Positions 7,265 to 15,970 of a stretch of 64,000 bases of DNA are shown here, one piece after another. The stretch comes from Dialister hominis. Lineage in GTDB: Bacteria > Bacillota > Negativicutes > Veillonellales > Dialisteraceae. Under the pieces are notes generated by a model. It made no database searches and had not been told where the DNA came from. It saw only the letters and a program-made list of their open reading frames with translations. Position numbers and translations under genes: made by a program. The DNA lies in NCBI RefSeq assembly GCF_007164725.1, contig NZ_AP019697.1, positions 425,501 to 489,500 on the forward strand. Direction: 5' to 3'. Position 1 is the first letter of the stretch, and each line of letters begins with the position of its first letter.

Positions 7265-7843
7265 ATGAATGTTATCGATTTATCAGACTGGAATGAAAAT
7301 GTCGACTGGTCCCGTTTCATTGACCACGGCATTGGCGGTGTAATCGTGAAAATTTCAGAGGGCCGCACTCTTAGCGAACTGTTTGCAAAGAATATTGCGG
7401 GAGCCGCTGCTCGTGGGCTCCCGTGGGGCGTCTATTGTTTCTCTCATGCACAAACGACAGAACGGGCGAAAGAAGAAGCCCAGACAGTAATCGACGCATT
7501 GGATACTTTAGGATATGGAACACCGGACTTAGGAATCTGGCTCGACATCGAGGCTCCAGAAGTAGTAGGGCAGAATGCTGATGACGTGACCGCAATTTGC
7601 AGCGCATTCATATCCGCTTGCAATGCCGCCGGCTATAGCGCCGGGATCTATGCGAGCCTCTCAACATTGACAGACTGCATCAACGTTAATGATCTGGCAG
7701 ACTATGTGCCGTACTGGTGCGCTCAGTATGCCGAAAAATGCGACTTCCTGGATTATTACCCTGACAATAGACTTACAGGGTGGCAGTGCACAGACAGCTA
7801 CATTATAGACGGGAACACTTATGATCTGTCAGTTTGGTACTAG
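7265..7843 (+). CDS. Phage endolysin, GH25 lysozyme
   Basis: A 192-residue glycoside hydrolase family 25 muramidase without a separate wall-binding domain. The family marks are clear: the N-terminal DLSDWNENVDW strand with the first catalytic-region aspartate, VIVKISEG, WGVYCFSHA, the catalytic pair in GIWLDIEAP, and AGYSAGIYAS with the C-terminal YDLSVW. It cleaves the beta-1,4 bond between MurNAc and GlcNAc. There is no signal peptide, so release depends on the holin just upstream. The stop at 7843 is followed directly by GGGGAGG, the ribosome site for the next two overlapping frames. Confidence 0.92.
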   Translation: MNVIDLSDWNENVDWSRFIDHGIGGVIVKISEGRTLSELFAKNIAGAAARGLPWGVYCFSHAQTTERAKEEAQTVIDALDTLGYGTPDLGIWLDIEAPEVVGQNADDVTAICSAFISACNAAGYSAGIYASLSTLTDCINVNDLADYVPYWCAQYAEKCDFLDYYPDNRLTGWQCTDSYIIDGNTYDLSVWY

Positions 7844-7856
7844 GGGAGGCTTGGAA

Positions 7857-8255
7857 TTGTGGAAAATAAAAAACAGAAGCTGTGTGCTGCTACTCTTGCT
7901 TGCGTTGTGCTTCTTGCCGGCCTTGTGTGGTTCCTCTGTGCAGGCAGAAGCGATGTATCAGATATCAGAAGGGGAGCTCAATCAGTTACAGAGCAACTTG
8001 ACCGAGCTGAAAGCGGACAACGAGAACAAGCAGGATCTCTTGACAGAGCAGCAGAAGCAGCTTCAGATAGTCAACGAGCAGCTGGAGAAATCCAGAGCAT
8101 TGAACGAAGAGACGCAGACCTCATTAGCGGAAGCCAATCGATCATTGACAGAGTTAGAGAAAGAGGCACAGCACAAGATACAGGTGAAGACTAGACAGAG
8201 GAACCTGTGGATTTCTATTGCCGCCATCTGTGCTGTTGCGGCCATTGCTAAATAA
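7857..8255 (+). CDS. Spanin-like lysis protein, frame 1 (signal segment, coiled coil, C-terminal membrane segment)
   Basis: Starting at TTG 7857, this frame gives about 132 residues. It has a basic N-terminus and hydrophobic stretch (CVLLLLLALCFLPALCGSSV, followed by a signal-peptidase-like VQA-EA), a long heptad-rich coiled coil (about 35-105, QLQSNLTELKADNENKQDLL and on), then a C-terminal membrane segment (LWISIAAICAVAAIAK). It ends just before the lysis-operon terminator. A second coding frame begins 2 nt later on the same strand and runs inside it. Position after the endolysin and a periplasmic coiled coil suggest a spanin that bridges to the outer membrane. The start is uncertain: TTG 7851 or a longer form from 7821 are also open. 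Confidence 0.6.
   Translation: MWKIKNRSCVLLLLLALCFLPALCGSSVQAEAMYQISEGELNQLQSNLTELKADNENKQDLLTEQQKQLQIVNEQLEKSRALNEETQTSLAEANRSLTELEKEAQHKIQVKTRQRNLWISIAAICAVAAIAK
7859..8194 (+). CDS. Spanin-like lysis protein, frame 2 (embedded, N-terminal membrane anchor)
   Basis: GTG 7859 opens a 111-residue frame wholly inside the previous one, in another register. It encodes a single N-terminal membrane segment (LCAATLACVVLLAGLVWFLC) and then a long polar helical region (SVTEQLDRAESGQREQAGSL and on) with the LDRA.../SQR... repeats typical of Rz-like inner-membrane spanin subunits from this group of prophages. GGGGAGG lies 9 nt upstream of the GTG. Both frames share one ribosome site and start 2 nt apart. 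The paired, overlapping arrangement is like Rz/Rz1, although here both proteins carry hydrophobic ends. Which frame is translated more cannot be told from sequence. Confidence 0.6.
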   Translation: MENKKQKLCAATLACVVLLAGLVWFLCAGRSDVSDIRRGAQSVTEQLDRAESGQREQAGSLDRAAEAASDSQRAAGEIQSIERRDADLISGSQSIIDRVRERGTAQDTGED

Positions 8256-8263
8256 AGGCAGAA

Positions 8264-8298
8264 GAAGAGCGGATGCAGAGATGCATCCGCTCTTTTTT
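8264..8298 (+). terminator. Terminator of the phage lysis operon
   Basis: AAGAGCGGATGCA, loop GAGA, then TGCATCCGCTCTT followed by a T run. The stem is perfect over 13 pairs and starts 9 nt after the last lysis gene. Confidence 0.9.
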
Positions 8299-8657
8299 AA
8301 TGCTTCTAATCGAAATGATAAAATCAATATGTAACAGGCTATCAAAAAATCCTGTATTTATCGAATAATTGTGAAAACTGGCCTTACTATTTATATAGTT
8401 GGGGCTGATCGGGGTATGTATCTACCTGCATTGGGCCCATCGAAAACTAATGCCTCACCGCCTCCGATAAATGATAGGGTAAAAGTCGGCAACTCCTCAA
8501 CGGTCAAAAGTCAAGAGGGGTATGGTGGCAAAAGGTGGCAGAAGAATACAAATTTTGTACTCTCCATGTCCCATGTCACTCACAAGTCAAGCACATGAGG
8601 ATTCCCATGGCCTCTGCGTTATCCCGCTTTCAGTTCCAACGGTTAAGCACAGGTTAC
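8299..8657. other. Non-coding stretch at the prophage right end
   Basis: Between the lysis terminator and the broken integrase I see no gene with a ribosome site. Plus-strand frames at 8371-8598 and 8535-8777 lack one and overlap the minus-strand integrase remnant. The attachment site is expected hereabouts or beyond 8880, but the left end of the prophage is outside the window, so the repeat cannot be identified. Confidence 0.5.
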
Positions 8658-8876
8658 TCACACTTTATTGATGGCTTTCCTCAAATCCGCCAAGGTTTTA
8701 TGTGTGTAAACGCCTTTCGTCACTCCCGTGCGGGCGTGTCCGAGTATCATCTTGACGGCCGTTTCATTGGCCCCTGATCTGTCGAGCATGGTGGCCAGCG
8801 TGTGGCGGCACTCATGGGGCGTGTGGTGCATGTTCAGCTCTTTTATGGCGTGGTCAAAGAGGCGGCTCTTTTCTTT
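8658..8876 (-). pseudogene. Integrase remnant (C-terminal catalytic fragment)
   Basis: The minus-strand frame from 8876 to the stop at 8658 gives 72 residues ending in a tyrosine-recombinase active site: HECRHTLATMLDRSGANETA, then ILGHARTGVTKGVYTHKTL. The catalytic Arg/His, the LGHA histidine and the tyrosine are all intact. Upstream the frame is closed by TAA at 8877-8879, and no N-terminal or core-binding domain precedes it. It is clearly related to the recombinase at 5090-6115 over this region. It is probably what is left of the integrase that placed a prophage here, or an older one; alone it cannot work. Confidence 0.8.
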
Positions 8877-8879
8877 TTA

Positions 8880-9297
8880 CGGCAAAAAAACGGCAAAAAT
8901 CTTATGATATTTTATAGTTTTTAATGGTAAATACGAAATGGCTGCAACCGCTGATTTTATCGGTAAATACTATTTTTATTGTAATTTGTGACGGTACACG
9001 GCATGCATAAAATAAGTTATACACTAATTGGACAGATTGTGGAATGAAAAAGGACGATATGATATAGGTTTCTTTTGTATTTTCAAAATAGAGGCCTTTT
9101 TAAGCAAAAATGAAACCGAATTTGATTAGTTGTATGATTCTTATTGTCAACTGTGTAAAAACGCGTTTAAATGGCTTTATAACGCATTTTATGGTATAAT
9201 ATAAACGTAAATCGTTTAATTTTTTTGAGGGCGCGGACTTTCCGCGTTCTTTTCATGGCATCTTTTTCAGATGCCGGAGCAAGGCAAAGGAGTTTTT
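8880..9297. promoter_or_regulatory. AT-rich gyrA upstream region with extended -10 promoter and leader hairpin
   Basis: This stretch has no gene. An extended -10 element TGGTATAAT lies at 9192-9200, with no good -35 at 17 bp, so initiation probably relies on the TG motif. A GC-rich hairpin, GCGCGGA-CTT-TCCGCGT followed by TCTTTT (9230-9253), sits in the leader before gyrA and may act as an attenuator or simply as a 5' stabiliser. The prophage junction is probably in the AT-rich part between 8880 and 9120. Confidence 0.5.
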
Positions 9298-11763
9298 ATG
9301 GAGGATTGGAAAGAAGGTAAAATCATCTCGACGCCCCTTGAGGCGCAGATGAAAAATTCCTACATCGACTATGCGATGTCCGTCATCGTGACGCGCGCAC
9401 TGCCTGATGTCAGGGATGGCTTGAAACCGGTTCACCGCCGCATCCTGTATGCGATGAATGAATCGGGCATGCTGCCGGGCAAGGCTTACAAGAAGTCCGC
9501 CCGTATCGTCGGCGATGTCCTCGGTAAGTATCACCCGCACGGCGACACAGCAGTGTATGAATCCGCTGTCCGCATGGCGCAGGATTTCTCTACCAGATAT
9601 CCGCTGATCGACGGCCACGGCAACTTCGGTTCTGTCGACGGCGACTCCGCGGCTGCTATGCGTTATACCGAAATGCGTATGGCAAAGATCACGGTGGAAA
9701 TGCTCCGCGACATTGATAAGAATACGGTCGATTTCGTACCGAACTACGATGGATCCCTGCAGGAACCAGTCGTTCTTCCGTCCAGAATTCCGAACCTTCT
9801 CGTCAATGGTTCTTACGGCATCGCTGTCGGCATGGCAACGAACATTCCGCCGCACAACTTGAATGAAGTCATCGACGGCCTCTGTGCTATGATCGACAAT
9901 CCGGAAATCACGGTCGATGAGCTGATGAAGTACATCAAGGGCCCGGATTTCCCGACGGCTGCTATCATCCAGGGCCACAAGGGCATCGAAGACACGTACC
10001 GCACCGGCCGCGGCAGCATCACTGTCCGTGCCAGAACGGATATCGAAGAAATGCCGCATGGCAAGAACCGTATCGTCGTAACGGAAATTCCGTACCAGGT
10101 CAACAAGGCGCGCCTCATTGAGACAATCGCCGACCTGTCCAGACAGAAGGTCCTGGACGGCATCACGGCTCTGCGCGATGAATCCGACAGAACGGGCATG
10201 CGTATTGCTATCGAGCTCCGCGCTGACGTGAACCCGGAAATCATGCTGAACAATCTCTTCAAGCATACACAGATGCAGATCAACTTCGGTGCTATCATGC
10301 TGGCGCTCGTTGACGGACATCCGCGTATCCTGAATCTGCGCCAGATCCTGTACTACTACCTGAAGCATCAGGAAGAAGTCGTCACCAGAAGAACGCAGTA
10401 TGAACTGGACAAGGCAAAGGCCAAAGCCCACATTTTGGAAGGCTTGCTGATCGCTCTTGATCATATCGATGAAGTCATCCGTACGATCAGAGAGTCCCGC
10501 ACGGACGACATCGCAAGAGCTTCCCTGATGGAAAAATTCGGCCTTTCTGAAAAACAGGCTACCGCGATCCTCGATATGCGTCTCAGAAGACTGACCGGTC
10601 TGGAACGCGACAAGCTGGAACAGGATTATAAGGATGTGTTGGAAACGATTGATTACCTGACCGATCTCCTCTCCAGCCGTGACAAGCTGATGGGCGTAGT
10701 CAAGGATGAACTCCTCGATGAGAAGAAGAACTTCGGCGATGAACGCCGTACGGAAATCGCTGAAGCTTCGAACGATTTCACGATGACCGATCTCATCCCG
10801 GATGAACCGATGACGATTACGCTGACAAAGCAGAACTATATCAAACGCATGGATTCCGCTGATATCCGCGTCCAGAGAAAGGGCGGCCGCGGCGTATCCG
10901 GCATGAAGATGAAGGATGAGGACTATGTCTGGAAGCTCCTCAGCACCTCCACTCATAACAGGATCCTCCTCTTCACGAACAAGGGCAAAGTCTACATGAA
11001 GACAGCCGTCGAATTCCCGAAGTCGGGCAGAACGGCAAGAGGCAGCGCTCTCATCAACTTCATCCCGGGTCTTGCTCCGGATGAAAGGGTGACCGAGCTC
11101 CTCGATATCGATGCAGGCGATAAGGATATGAAGTACCTGCTCATGGTCACGAAGAAGGGCTATATCAAGAAGACGGAAATTTCCGAATACAAGAACATCA
11201 ACAAGAACGGCCTGATCGCTGTCCGTCTGAATGATGGCGACCGTCTCGTCACTGTCCTTGCTGTCAAGGGTGATGAGGAAATCATCATCGGCACCCGTCA
11301 GGGCATGGCTATCCGCTTCTCCATCGGAGACGATGAAGTCCGCACGATGGGCCGCGCTACCGCAGGTGTCCATGCAATCCGCCTCTCTGATGACGACGGC
11401 GAGCTCGACGAAGTCGTAGGCGCAGTTCTTGCTACGGATAAGGATATCTTCACGATTTCCGCTGACGGCAATGCGAAGAGAAACAAGTCCTCCGCATACC
11501 ATCTCCAGGGAAGAAACGGACGCGGTGTCCGCAACTTCAAGAAGGGGTACGAAGTCGTCGCTCTCGTAGCCGCTGATGACAATGATGAACTCGTCGGTGT
11601 ATCCGAACAGGGCATCACCATCAAGACAAAGGCCAGTCAGATCTCCAGCAAGAAGGCAAGAGCCGGCCAGGGCGTCATCCTCCAGAGACTGGAAGACGGC
11701 GACCGCATCGCATCGATCGATGTCATTTCCAGCGATGACGACGTCGATGAAGACGAAGAATAA
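9298..11763 (+). CDS. gyrA: DNA gyrase subunit A
   Basis: An 821-residue type IIA topoisomerase subunit that breaks and rejoins DNA while GyrB supplies ATP hydrolysis, giving negative supercoils. Visible marks: N-terminal tower/winged-helix region with the catalytic Tyr123 in MRYTEMRM, the quinolone-pocket segment [16 protein letters not shown], and the C-terminal pinwheel with the GyrA box QRKGGRG, which separates it from ParC. The acidic tail ends [10 protein letters not shown] use ATG 9298 because AAAGGAG lies 5 nt upstream; an in-frame ATG at 9271 has no such site. Position 84 is Thr and 88 is Glu (B. subtilis numbering: Ser84, Glu88); Thr here is normal in some bacteria, so resistance cannot be concluded. 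gyrB is not next to it in this window. Confidence 0.97.
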   Translation: MEDWKEGKIISTPLEAQMKNSYIDYAMSVIVTRALPDVRDGLKPVHRRILYAMNESGMLPGKAYKKSARIVGDVLGKYHPHGDTAVYESAVRMAQDFSTRYPLIDGHGNFGSVDGDSAAAMRYTEMRMAKITVEMLRDIDKNTVDFVPNYDGSLQEPVVLPSRIPNLLVNGSYGIAVGMATNIPPHNLNEVIDGLCAMIDNPEITVDELMKYIKGPDFPTAAIIQGHKGIEDTYRTGRGSITVRARTDIEEMPHGKNRIVVTEIPYQVNKARLIETIADLSRQKVLDGITALRDESDRTGMRIAIELRADVNPEIMLNNLFKHTQMQINFGAIMLALVDGHPRILNLRQILYYYLKHQEEVVTRRTQYELDKAKAKAHILEGLLIALDHIDEVIRTIRESRTDDIARASLMEKFGLSEKQATAILDMRLRRLTGLERDKLEQDYKDVLETIDYLTDLLSSRDKLMGVVKDELLDEKKNFGDERRTEIAEASNDFTMTDLIPDEPMTITLTKQNYIKRMDSADIRVQRKGGRGVSGMKMKDEDYVWKLLSTSTHNRILLFTNKGKVYMKTAVEFPKSGRTARGSALINFIPGLAPDERVTELLDIDAGDKDMKYLLMVTKKGYIKKTEISEYKNINKNGLIAVRLNDGDRLVTVLAVKGDEEIIIGTRQGMAIRFSIGDDEVRTMGRATAGVHAIRLSDDDGELDEVVGAVLATDKDIFTISADGNAKRNKSSAYHLQGRNGRGVRNFKKGYEVVALVAADDNDELVGVSEQGITIKTKASQISSKKARAGQGVILQRLEDGDRIASIDVISSDDDVDEDEE

Positions 11764-11785
11764 TCTTTTCATATAGTATAAAGAG

Positions 11786-11829
11786 ACAGATGTGAGATAC
11801 TGCAAATGGTATTTCACATCTGTTTTTTT
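11786..11829 (+). terminator. gyrA terminator
   Basis: ACAGATGTGAGATAC, an 8-base loop, then GTATTTCACATCTGT and seven T. It begins 22 nt after the gyrA stop. Confidence 0.9.
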
Positions 11830-12204
11830 ATTGTCATTGCTGCCTTGTCAGCTGTCTTTTGCCGTTTGTCCTTCTCATTTAAAAAATATTTAGGAAAATT
11901 TTCATAAAAATGCGCTTCTGGAAATGCCCATAAAAAGGGAAGAAATGAGGTCTCATGTTTCATTTTCTTCGATATAACAGGCCTTCCGGGGCATGCATTT
12001 CCGCCACGCCCGATTCTATCGGGAACTTGATAGTTCTTATGCATAACTACCATATATAGGATGCAATTAATGAATTTGACACCATATAAAGTATTTGGTA
12101 CTATAGTCATGCACTAAGAAATACATATCCCAGACACCCGGGCGTCTGGTCAGAAACATCTGAAATTATCTTATAAAAAATATCCATTAAAGTGGGGGAT
12201 CGTT
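11830..12204 (+). promoter_or_regulatory. nrdJ upstream region with sigma70 promoter and a palindrome
   Basis: TTGACA (12076-12081), 17 bp, TACTAT (12099-12104) forms a good housekeeping promoter. A near-perfect 20-bp palindrome, CCAGACACCCGGGCGTCTGG, lies at 12130-12149 in the expected leader and could be an operator or RNA hairpin. I looked for a cobalamin riboswitch (B12 box) and for paired NrdR boxes and found neither convincingly. A minus-strand frame at 11814-12110 has no support. Confidence 0.55.
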
Positions 12205-14109
12205 ATGAATCACTGGTACGATAATGAAATCAGCCAAGGCATCTTGAGAGAGAAGTATTATCACAAGGGTGAAACAAACCCTGAACAGTTCATGGACCGC
12301 GTCAGTTCTATTTTTGATGATGACCTGCGTCCAAGAGTGAGAGGATATCTGGAAGAAGCTTCCTTCTGTCCGGCAGGCCGCGCTCTCTATGCTGCAGGCT
12401 CCAAGGGCAAGTTCAAAGTTTCCCTTTCCAACTGCTATATCCTTCCTTCTCCGAAGGATGATCTGGAATCGATCTTCAAGTCCAACTACGAGATCGCCCG
12501 CATTTTCTCTTACGGCGGCGGCATCGGCATCAACATTTCCGGCCTTCGTCCAAAGGGCAGTGAAGTAAGAAACGTTGCAAGAACTTCTACAGGCGCTGTT
12601 TCCTTCATGAAGATTTTCAACGTGACTGGCGAAGTCATCAGCCAGAACGGCAGAAGAGGCGCTATGATGGTCGGACTGAACTGCGATCATCCGGACATCT
12701 ATGAATTCCTGCATATCAAACAGAATGAAGAAAAGCTGTCTTCTATGAACATTTCCATCCTCTTCACGGATGAATTCATGGAAGCTGTCAAGAATGATAC
12801 AGACTACACTCTCCGCTACCATGTAGAATCCACCGGCGAAAATATCGAACGCGTCATCCGCGCAAGAGATTTCTTCATGGAATTCTGCGAAACCCAGTGG
12901 GACTGGGGTGATCCGGGCGCGCTTTTCTCTGACCGCCTGAATGATTACCATCTGCTGGCCGGCTATCCGGAATACAAGATTGAAATCACCAACCCATGCG
13001 GCGAATTCGGCGGCAATGCTTACAACGCATGCAACCTGGCAAGCATCAATCTCTACAGCATGATCGATGACAAGTTCAGCGATGAACCGAAGCTGAATGA
13101 AGAAAAATTCCGTCAGACTGTTTATGACGGCATCGCAGCTCTCGATGAAATTGTTTCCTATGGCTATGACATTCAACCGCTCGATGAAAACAGAACCTGC
13201 ATCGACGACTGGAGATCCCTGGGACTTGGCCTCTTCGGCGTAGCAGATGCTCTCGTTGCCATGAAACTGAAATATGGCAGCGAAAAGGCAAATGCATTCA
13301 TGGGCGAAGTCATGAAGATGATGCTCCTGACAGCTCTCCGCTCTTCCTGCGACAGAGCCAAGAAGCTCGGCACCTTCGGCAAGTACCGCTGGGAAGCTAC
13401 CAAGCAGTCCCCAGTCATGGATCTTGTGAAGGAACTGGATCCGGAGCTGTATGAAGACATTCATCAGCATGGCCTCAGAAACGGCACACTGCTTGCCATT
13501 GCTCCTACCGGCACCATCTCCCTCCTGATGGGCAGCTATTCTGGTGGATGCGAACCGCTCTACAAGATTTCCTACGAAAGAACCACGCATAAGATGGAAG
13601 ATGTACACGGCAGCTTCCGCGTCTATGCGCACAGCGTCAAGGACCTCCTTGAATACCACAACCTTCCGCTCAACCTGACCGATGAAGAAATCATCGAACG
13701 TTTCCCGTGGATCGTAGAAAGCCATGAAGTGCCTTTCGATGACCGCGTGAAGCTCCAGGCAGTCATGCAGAAGTATGTAGACAACTCCATTTCCAGTACC
13801 GTCAACCTGAAGCACGATGCAACTCCGGAAGATATCTTCCAGATCTACATGGATGCATGGGAAAGCGGATGCAAGGGCATCACAGCATTCCGCGACGGCT
13901 GCCGCCGCGGCAACATCCTGGGCGTCGATGAAAACGCCAAGGCTGATGAAAAGAAAGCTGACGGCAAGGTAGAAAAGGTTAATTTCGAACCTAAGAAACA
14001 GGAACCGACCTGCCCGCACTGCGGATCCCACCAGATCCACGTCGAAGGCCACTGCACCACCTGCAACGAATGCGGATGGTCCACCTGCAGCCTCGTCGAA
14101 GGAGCTTGA
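12205..14109 (+). CDS. nrdJ: Ribonucleotide reductase, class II (adenosylcobalamin-dependent)
   Basis: A 634-residue enzyme that reduces ribonucleotides to deoxyribonucleotides using a thiyl radical made from adenosylcobalamin, so it works with or without oxygen. The catalytic loop NPCGE (about 263-267) holds the radical cysteine and the glutamate. Other marks are the N-terminal LSNCYILP, SYGGGIGINIS, NGRRGAMM and the C-terminal APTGTISLLMGSYSGGCEPL. A C-terminal zinc ribbon (CPHCGSHQI...CTTCNECGWSTC) carries the cysteines that re-reduce the active site. There is no N-terminal ATP cone, so activity is not expected to be switched off by dATP through that domain. ATG 12205 has GGGGG 5-9 nt upstream. 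Confidence 0.95.
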   Translation: MNHWYDNEISQGILREKYYHKGETNPEQFMDRVSSIFDDDLRPRVRGYLEEASFCPAGRALYAAGSKGKFKVSLSNCYILPSPKDDLESIFKSNYEIARIFSYGGGIGINISGLRPKGSEVRNVARTSTGAVSFMKIFNVTGEVISQNGRRGAMMVGLNCDHPDIYEFLHIKQNEEKLSSMNISILFTDEFMEAVKNDTDYTLRYHVESTGENIERVIRARDFFMEFCETQWDWGDPGALFSDRLNDYHLLAGYPEYKIEITNPCGEFGGNAYNACNLASINLYSMIDDKFSDEPKLNEEKFRQTVYDGIAALDEIVSYGYDIQPLDENRTCIDDWRSLGLGLFGVADALVAMKLKYGSEKANAFMGEVMKMMLLTALRSSCDRAKKLGTFGKYRWEATKQSPVMDLVKELDPELYEDIHQHGLRNGTLLAIAPTGTISLLMGSYSGGCEPLYKISYERTTHKMEDVHGSFRVYAHSVKDLLEYHNLPLNLTDEEIIERFPWIVESHEVPFDDRVKLQAVMQKYVDNSISSTVNLKHDATPEDIFQIYMDAWESGCKGITAFRDGCRRGNILGVDENAKADEKKADGKVEKVNFEPKKQEPTCPHCGSHQIHVEGHCTTCNECGWSTCSLVEGA

Positions 14110-14122
14110 TGAATAACTAAAC

Positions 14123-14174
14123 AAAAAAGGGGCTGTGACAAAATGGTTAATCATTTTGTTGCAGCCTCTTTTTT
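14123..14174. terminator. Hairpin at the IS1182 left end, also a terminator after nrdJ
   Basis: GGGGCTGTGACAAAATG, six-base loop, CATTTTGTTGCAGCCTC, flanked by A and T runs, so it can end transcription in both directions: nrdJ from the left and the transposase from the right. Confidence 0.75.
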
Positions 14175-14271
14175 GCGTCTTTATTTCATCATTTTTAGCT
14201 CTGCTGTAAGCCTTTTACGTAAAAATGCGCGTAAGCCCCCTTACCCCCATAAGACTTTTAATTATATTGTC

Positions 14272-15849
14272 TTAGGCGGCAATCCTTATACGCATTATTT
14301 TTGTGATGTATTTCCTTAAATTATAGCCAAGTGCTACCAGGTATAACTCGGCTTTTACAGAATCTATCCCTTTTCTGACGATTCTTTTGTACCATCTGTC
14401 ATGTTTCATGATTCCAAAAGTTCCTTCAGCCTGGATTGACCGGTTCATTCTTAGCAGGGCTCCATGGATGCTTTCCAGATTATCCTGAACCTCCTGGTAC
14501 ATGTTATTCCGTTCTCTGCTCAATGAGATTCTTTTGTTCTTCGGGGTCTTTTTACATTGCTCTGCCAGCGGGCATCCTTGGCAGTCTTCGCATTCAAATA
14601 CTTCCTCCTGCCTGCCGTATAAGTTCCCTCTGACCAGATGTCTATAGATAAATTTGAAAGCCCTGTCATTTGGACAACGGATGGTTCCATTCTCATCAAC
14701 TCTAAAGTTTATTGGCCGAAACGGATTGGTATGGTATTTCTTGTCTTTCGTTTCTTTCTTGTACATGGGGAATTTCATATACTTTTCCATACCGTGCTGC
14801 TCGCAATAGATGTAATTGTTGAAAGATCCATATCCTGCATCTGCCACAGGATACTTAGGATAAGCCCCATAGACTTCGTGGAATTCCTCCATCAGCGGTA
14901 CGAAGCAATCCATATCTGAACGATACTGGTTAACATCAATTACGGCAATAAATTCATCGGCAACACCTATTTGGACATTGTATGCAGGCAGAAGCTGATC
15001 ATTTCCCATGTAGTCCGACTTGATTCGCATGAATGTTGCATCCGTATCGGTCTTCGAATAACTGTTTCTGGAAGTACCGCATATCTGTATCTTCTCAACA
15101 TATTCTTCAAGTTTTGATGTATATGCCTTAAGCTGCTCATACTTGCGTTGATGATCGGACTTGCGATGCCCGCTTCCATGAACAAAGGCCGTCTCATCAA
15201 TCTGCCAGATTTCTTTTAATTTATCCAATACCAGACGCAGATAGTCCGGAGCGTATTCTGTATTGATGTTTACACTCATATGGTCATACTTAAGATCATC
15301 ATTGAGTAACTCAAAAAGGCTGGTAATCTTGGCAAAAAGCTTGTAGCGGGATTTTTCAGCGGATTTCTTCCATACCCAGCTGTATTTATTTGCGTTCGCT
15401 TCAAACTTGGAACCGTCAATATATATATGCTGCAAATCCACGTTGAGTTTGCCGCAGAGTTCTTTCGTAATTGAATAAAAGATATCCTTGAGAGAATACT
15501 TAAGAAAGCCCTTCACGAAATGACAGAATGTCCGATAGGATGGGGCTTCATAATTCATCAGGTACATATATCTGATATTAACCCTGCAATTATCTTCAAG
15601 TTTTCTAAAAGAGCAATATCCTTCTTCTGCGAAACCATAGATGATCGTTTTCAGCATGTTGACGGGATTATACCTGGGTCTGCCAGCGCCACGCGTCGGT
15701 ATGTAACGAAGGTACTTTTTAAGATCGATTTCCTCCATAAATCTGTCATACATTAAAACAGGATCATCGACATTGAGAATCTCAGAGGGAAACATTGGCA
15801 AAATGCCTTGTTCTGCGGTAAAATGATTGCTAGTGTTGTTATTTTTCAT
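14272..15849 (-). CDS. Transposase, IS1182 family
   Basis: A 525-residue DDE transposase. The N-terminal domain (PMFPSEILNVDDPVLMYDRFMEEIDL...RGAGRPRYNPVNMLKTIIYGF) and the core containing HIYIDGSKFEANANKYSWVW, the second aspartate in PVADAGYGSFNNY, and a C-terminal glutamate in RSIQAEGTFGIMKHD fit the IS1182 family. A cysteine cluster (ECEDCQGCPLAEQC) lies between, as is usual in this family. The gene is full length, uninterrupted and covers nearly the whole element, so the copy may be active. Confidence 0.9.
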   Translation of the reverse strand: MKNNNTSNHFTAEQGILPMFPSEILNVDDPVLMYDRFMEEIDLKKYLRYIPTRGAGRPRYNPVNMLKTIIYGFAEEGYCSFRKLEDNCRVNIRYMYLMNYEAPSYRTFCHFVKGFLKYSLKDIFYSITKELCGKLNVDLQHIYIDGSKFEANANKYSWVWKKSAEKSRYKLFAKITSLFELLNDDLKYDHMSVNINTEYAPDYLRLVLDKLKEIWQIDETAFVHGSGHRKSDHQRKYEQLKAYTSKLEEYVEKIQICGTSRNSYSKTDTDATFMRIKSDYMGNDQLLPAYNVQIGVADEFIAVIDVNQYRSDMDCFVPLMEEFHEVYGAYPKYPVADAGYGSFNNYIYCEQHGMEKYMKFPMYKKETKDKKYHTNPFRPINFRVDENGTIRCPNDRAFKFIYRHLVRGNLYGRQEEVFECEDCQGCPLAEQCKKTPKNKRISLSRERNNMYQEVQDNLESIHGALLRMNRSIQAEGTFGIMKHDRWYKRIVRKGIDSVKAELYLVALGYNLRKYITKIMRIRIAA

Positions 15850-15970
15850 TGTAAAAAATTATAACACGAAAGGCTCTGCCCCGGACCAAATGATCCGGGG
15901 CAGAGCCCTTTTTGTTGGGATGAATTTTGTCACATCCCCTTTTTATATTGTCACATACGGATCAGCGGAA

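Larger units (their letters stand above)
14123..15946 (-). mobile_element. IS1182-family insertion sequence
   Basis: The element is bounded by near-identical inverted ends: AAAAAGGGGCTGTGACAAAA on the left (from about 14124) and, on the complement at the right, AAAAAGGGGATGTGACAAAA (to about 15945). Between them is one complete transposase on the minus strand. The left end also forms a hairpin (14123-14174, GGGGCTGTGACAAAATG pairing with CATTTTGTTGCAGCCTC). Near the right end a perfect 14-bp stem (15872-15907, GGCTCTGCCCCGGA) precedes the transposase and would block read-through from outside. I find no clear target duplication. It sits between nrdJ and the lyase gene. Confidence 0.8.

Noticed and set aside
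9540-9570. Threonine at the quinolone-pocket position of GyrA as a resistance change
   Set aside because: Thr is the natural residue at this site in several bacteria, so resistance cannot be inferred without species comparison.
9253-11817. Very long antisense open frame (854 codons) opposite gyrA; similar ones opposite nrdJ, pyc, rpoB (1057), rpoC (1200) and purL (794)
   Set aside because: They arise because GNN-rich, biased codons leave few stops in one antisense register. They have no ribosome sites, no recognisable domains and compositions unlike real proteins here.
11830-12204. Possible cobalamin riboswitch or NrdR boxes before nrdJ
   Set aside because: No B12 box or paired NrdR-type boxes could be recognised; only a promoter and a 20-bp palindrome are supported.
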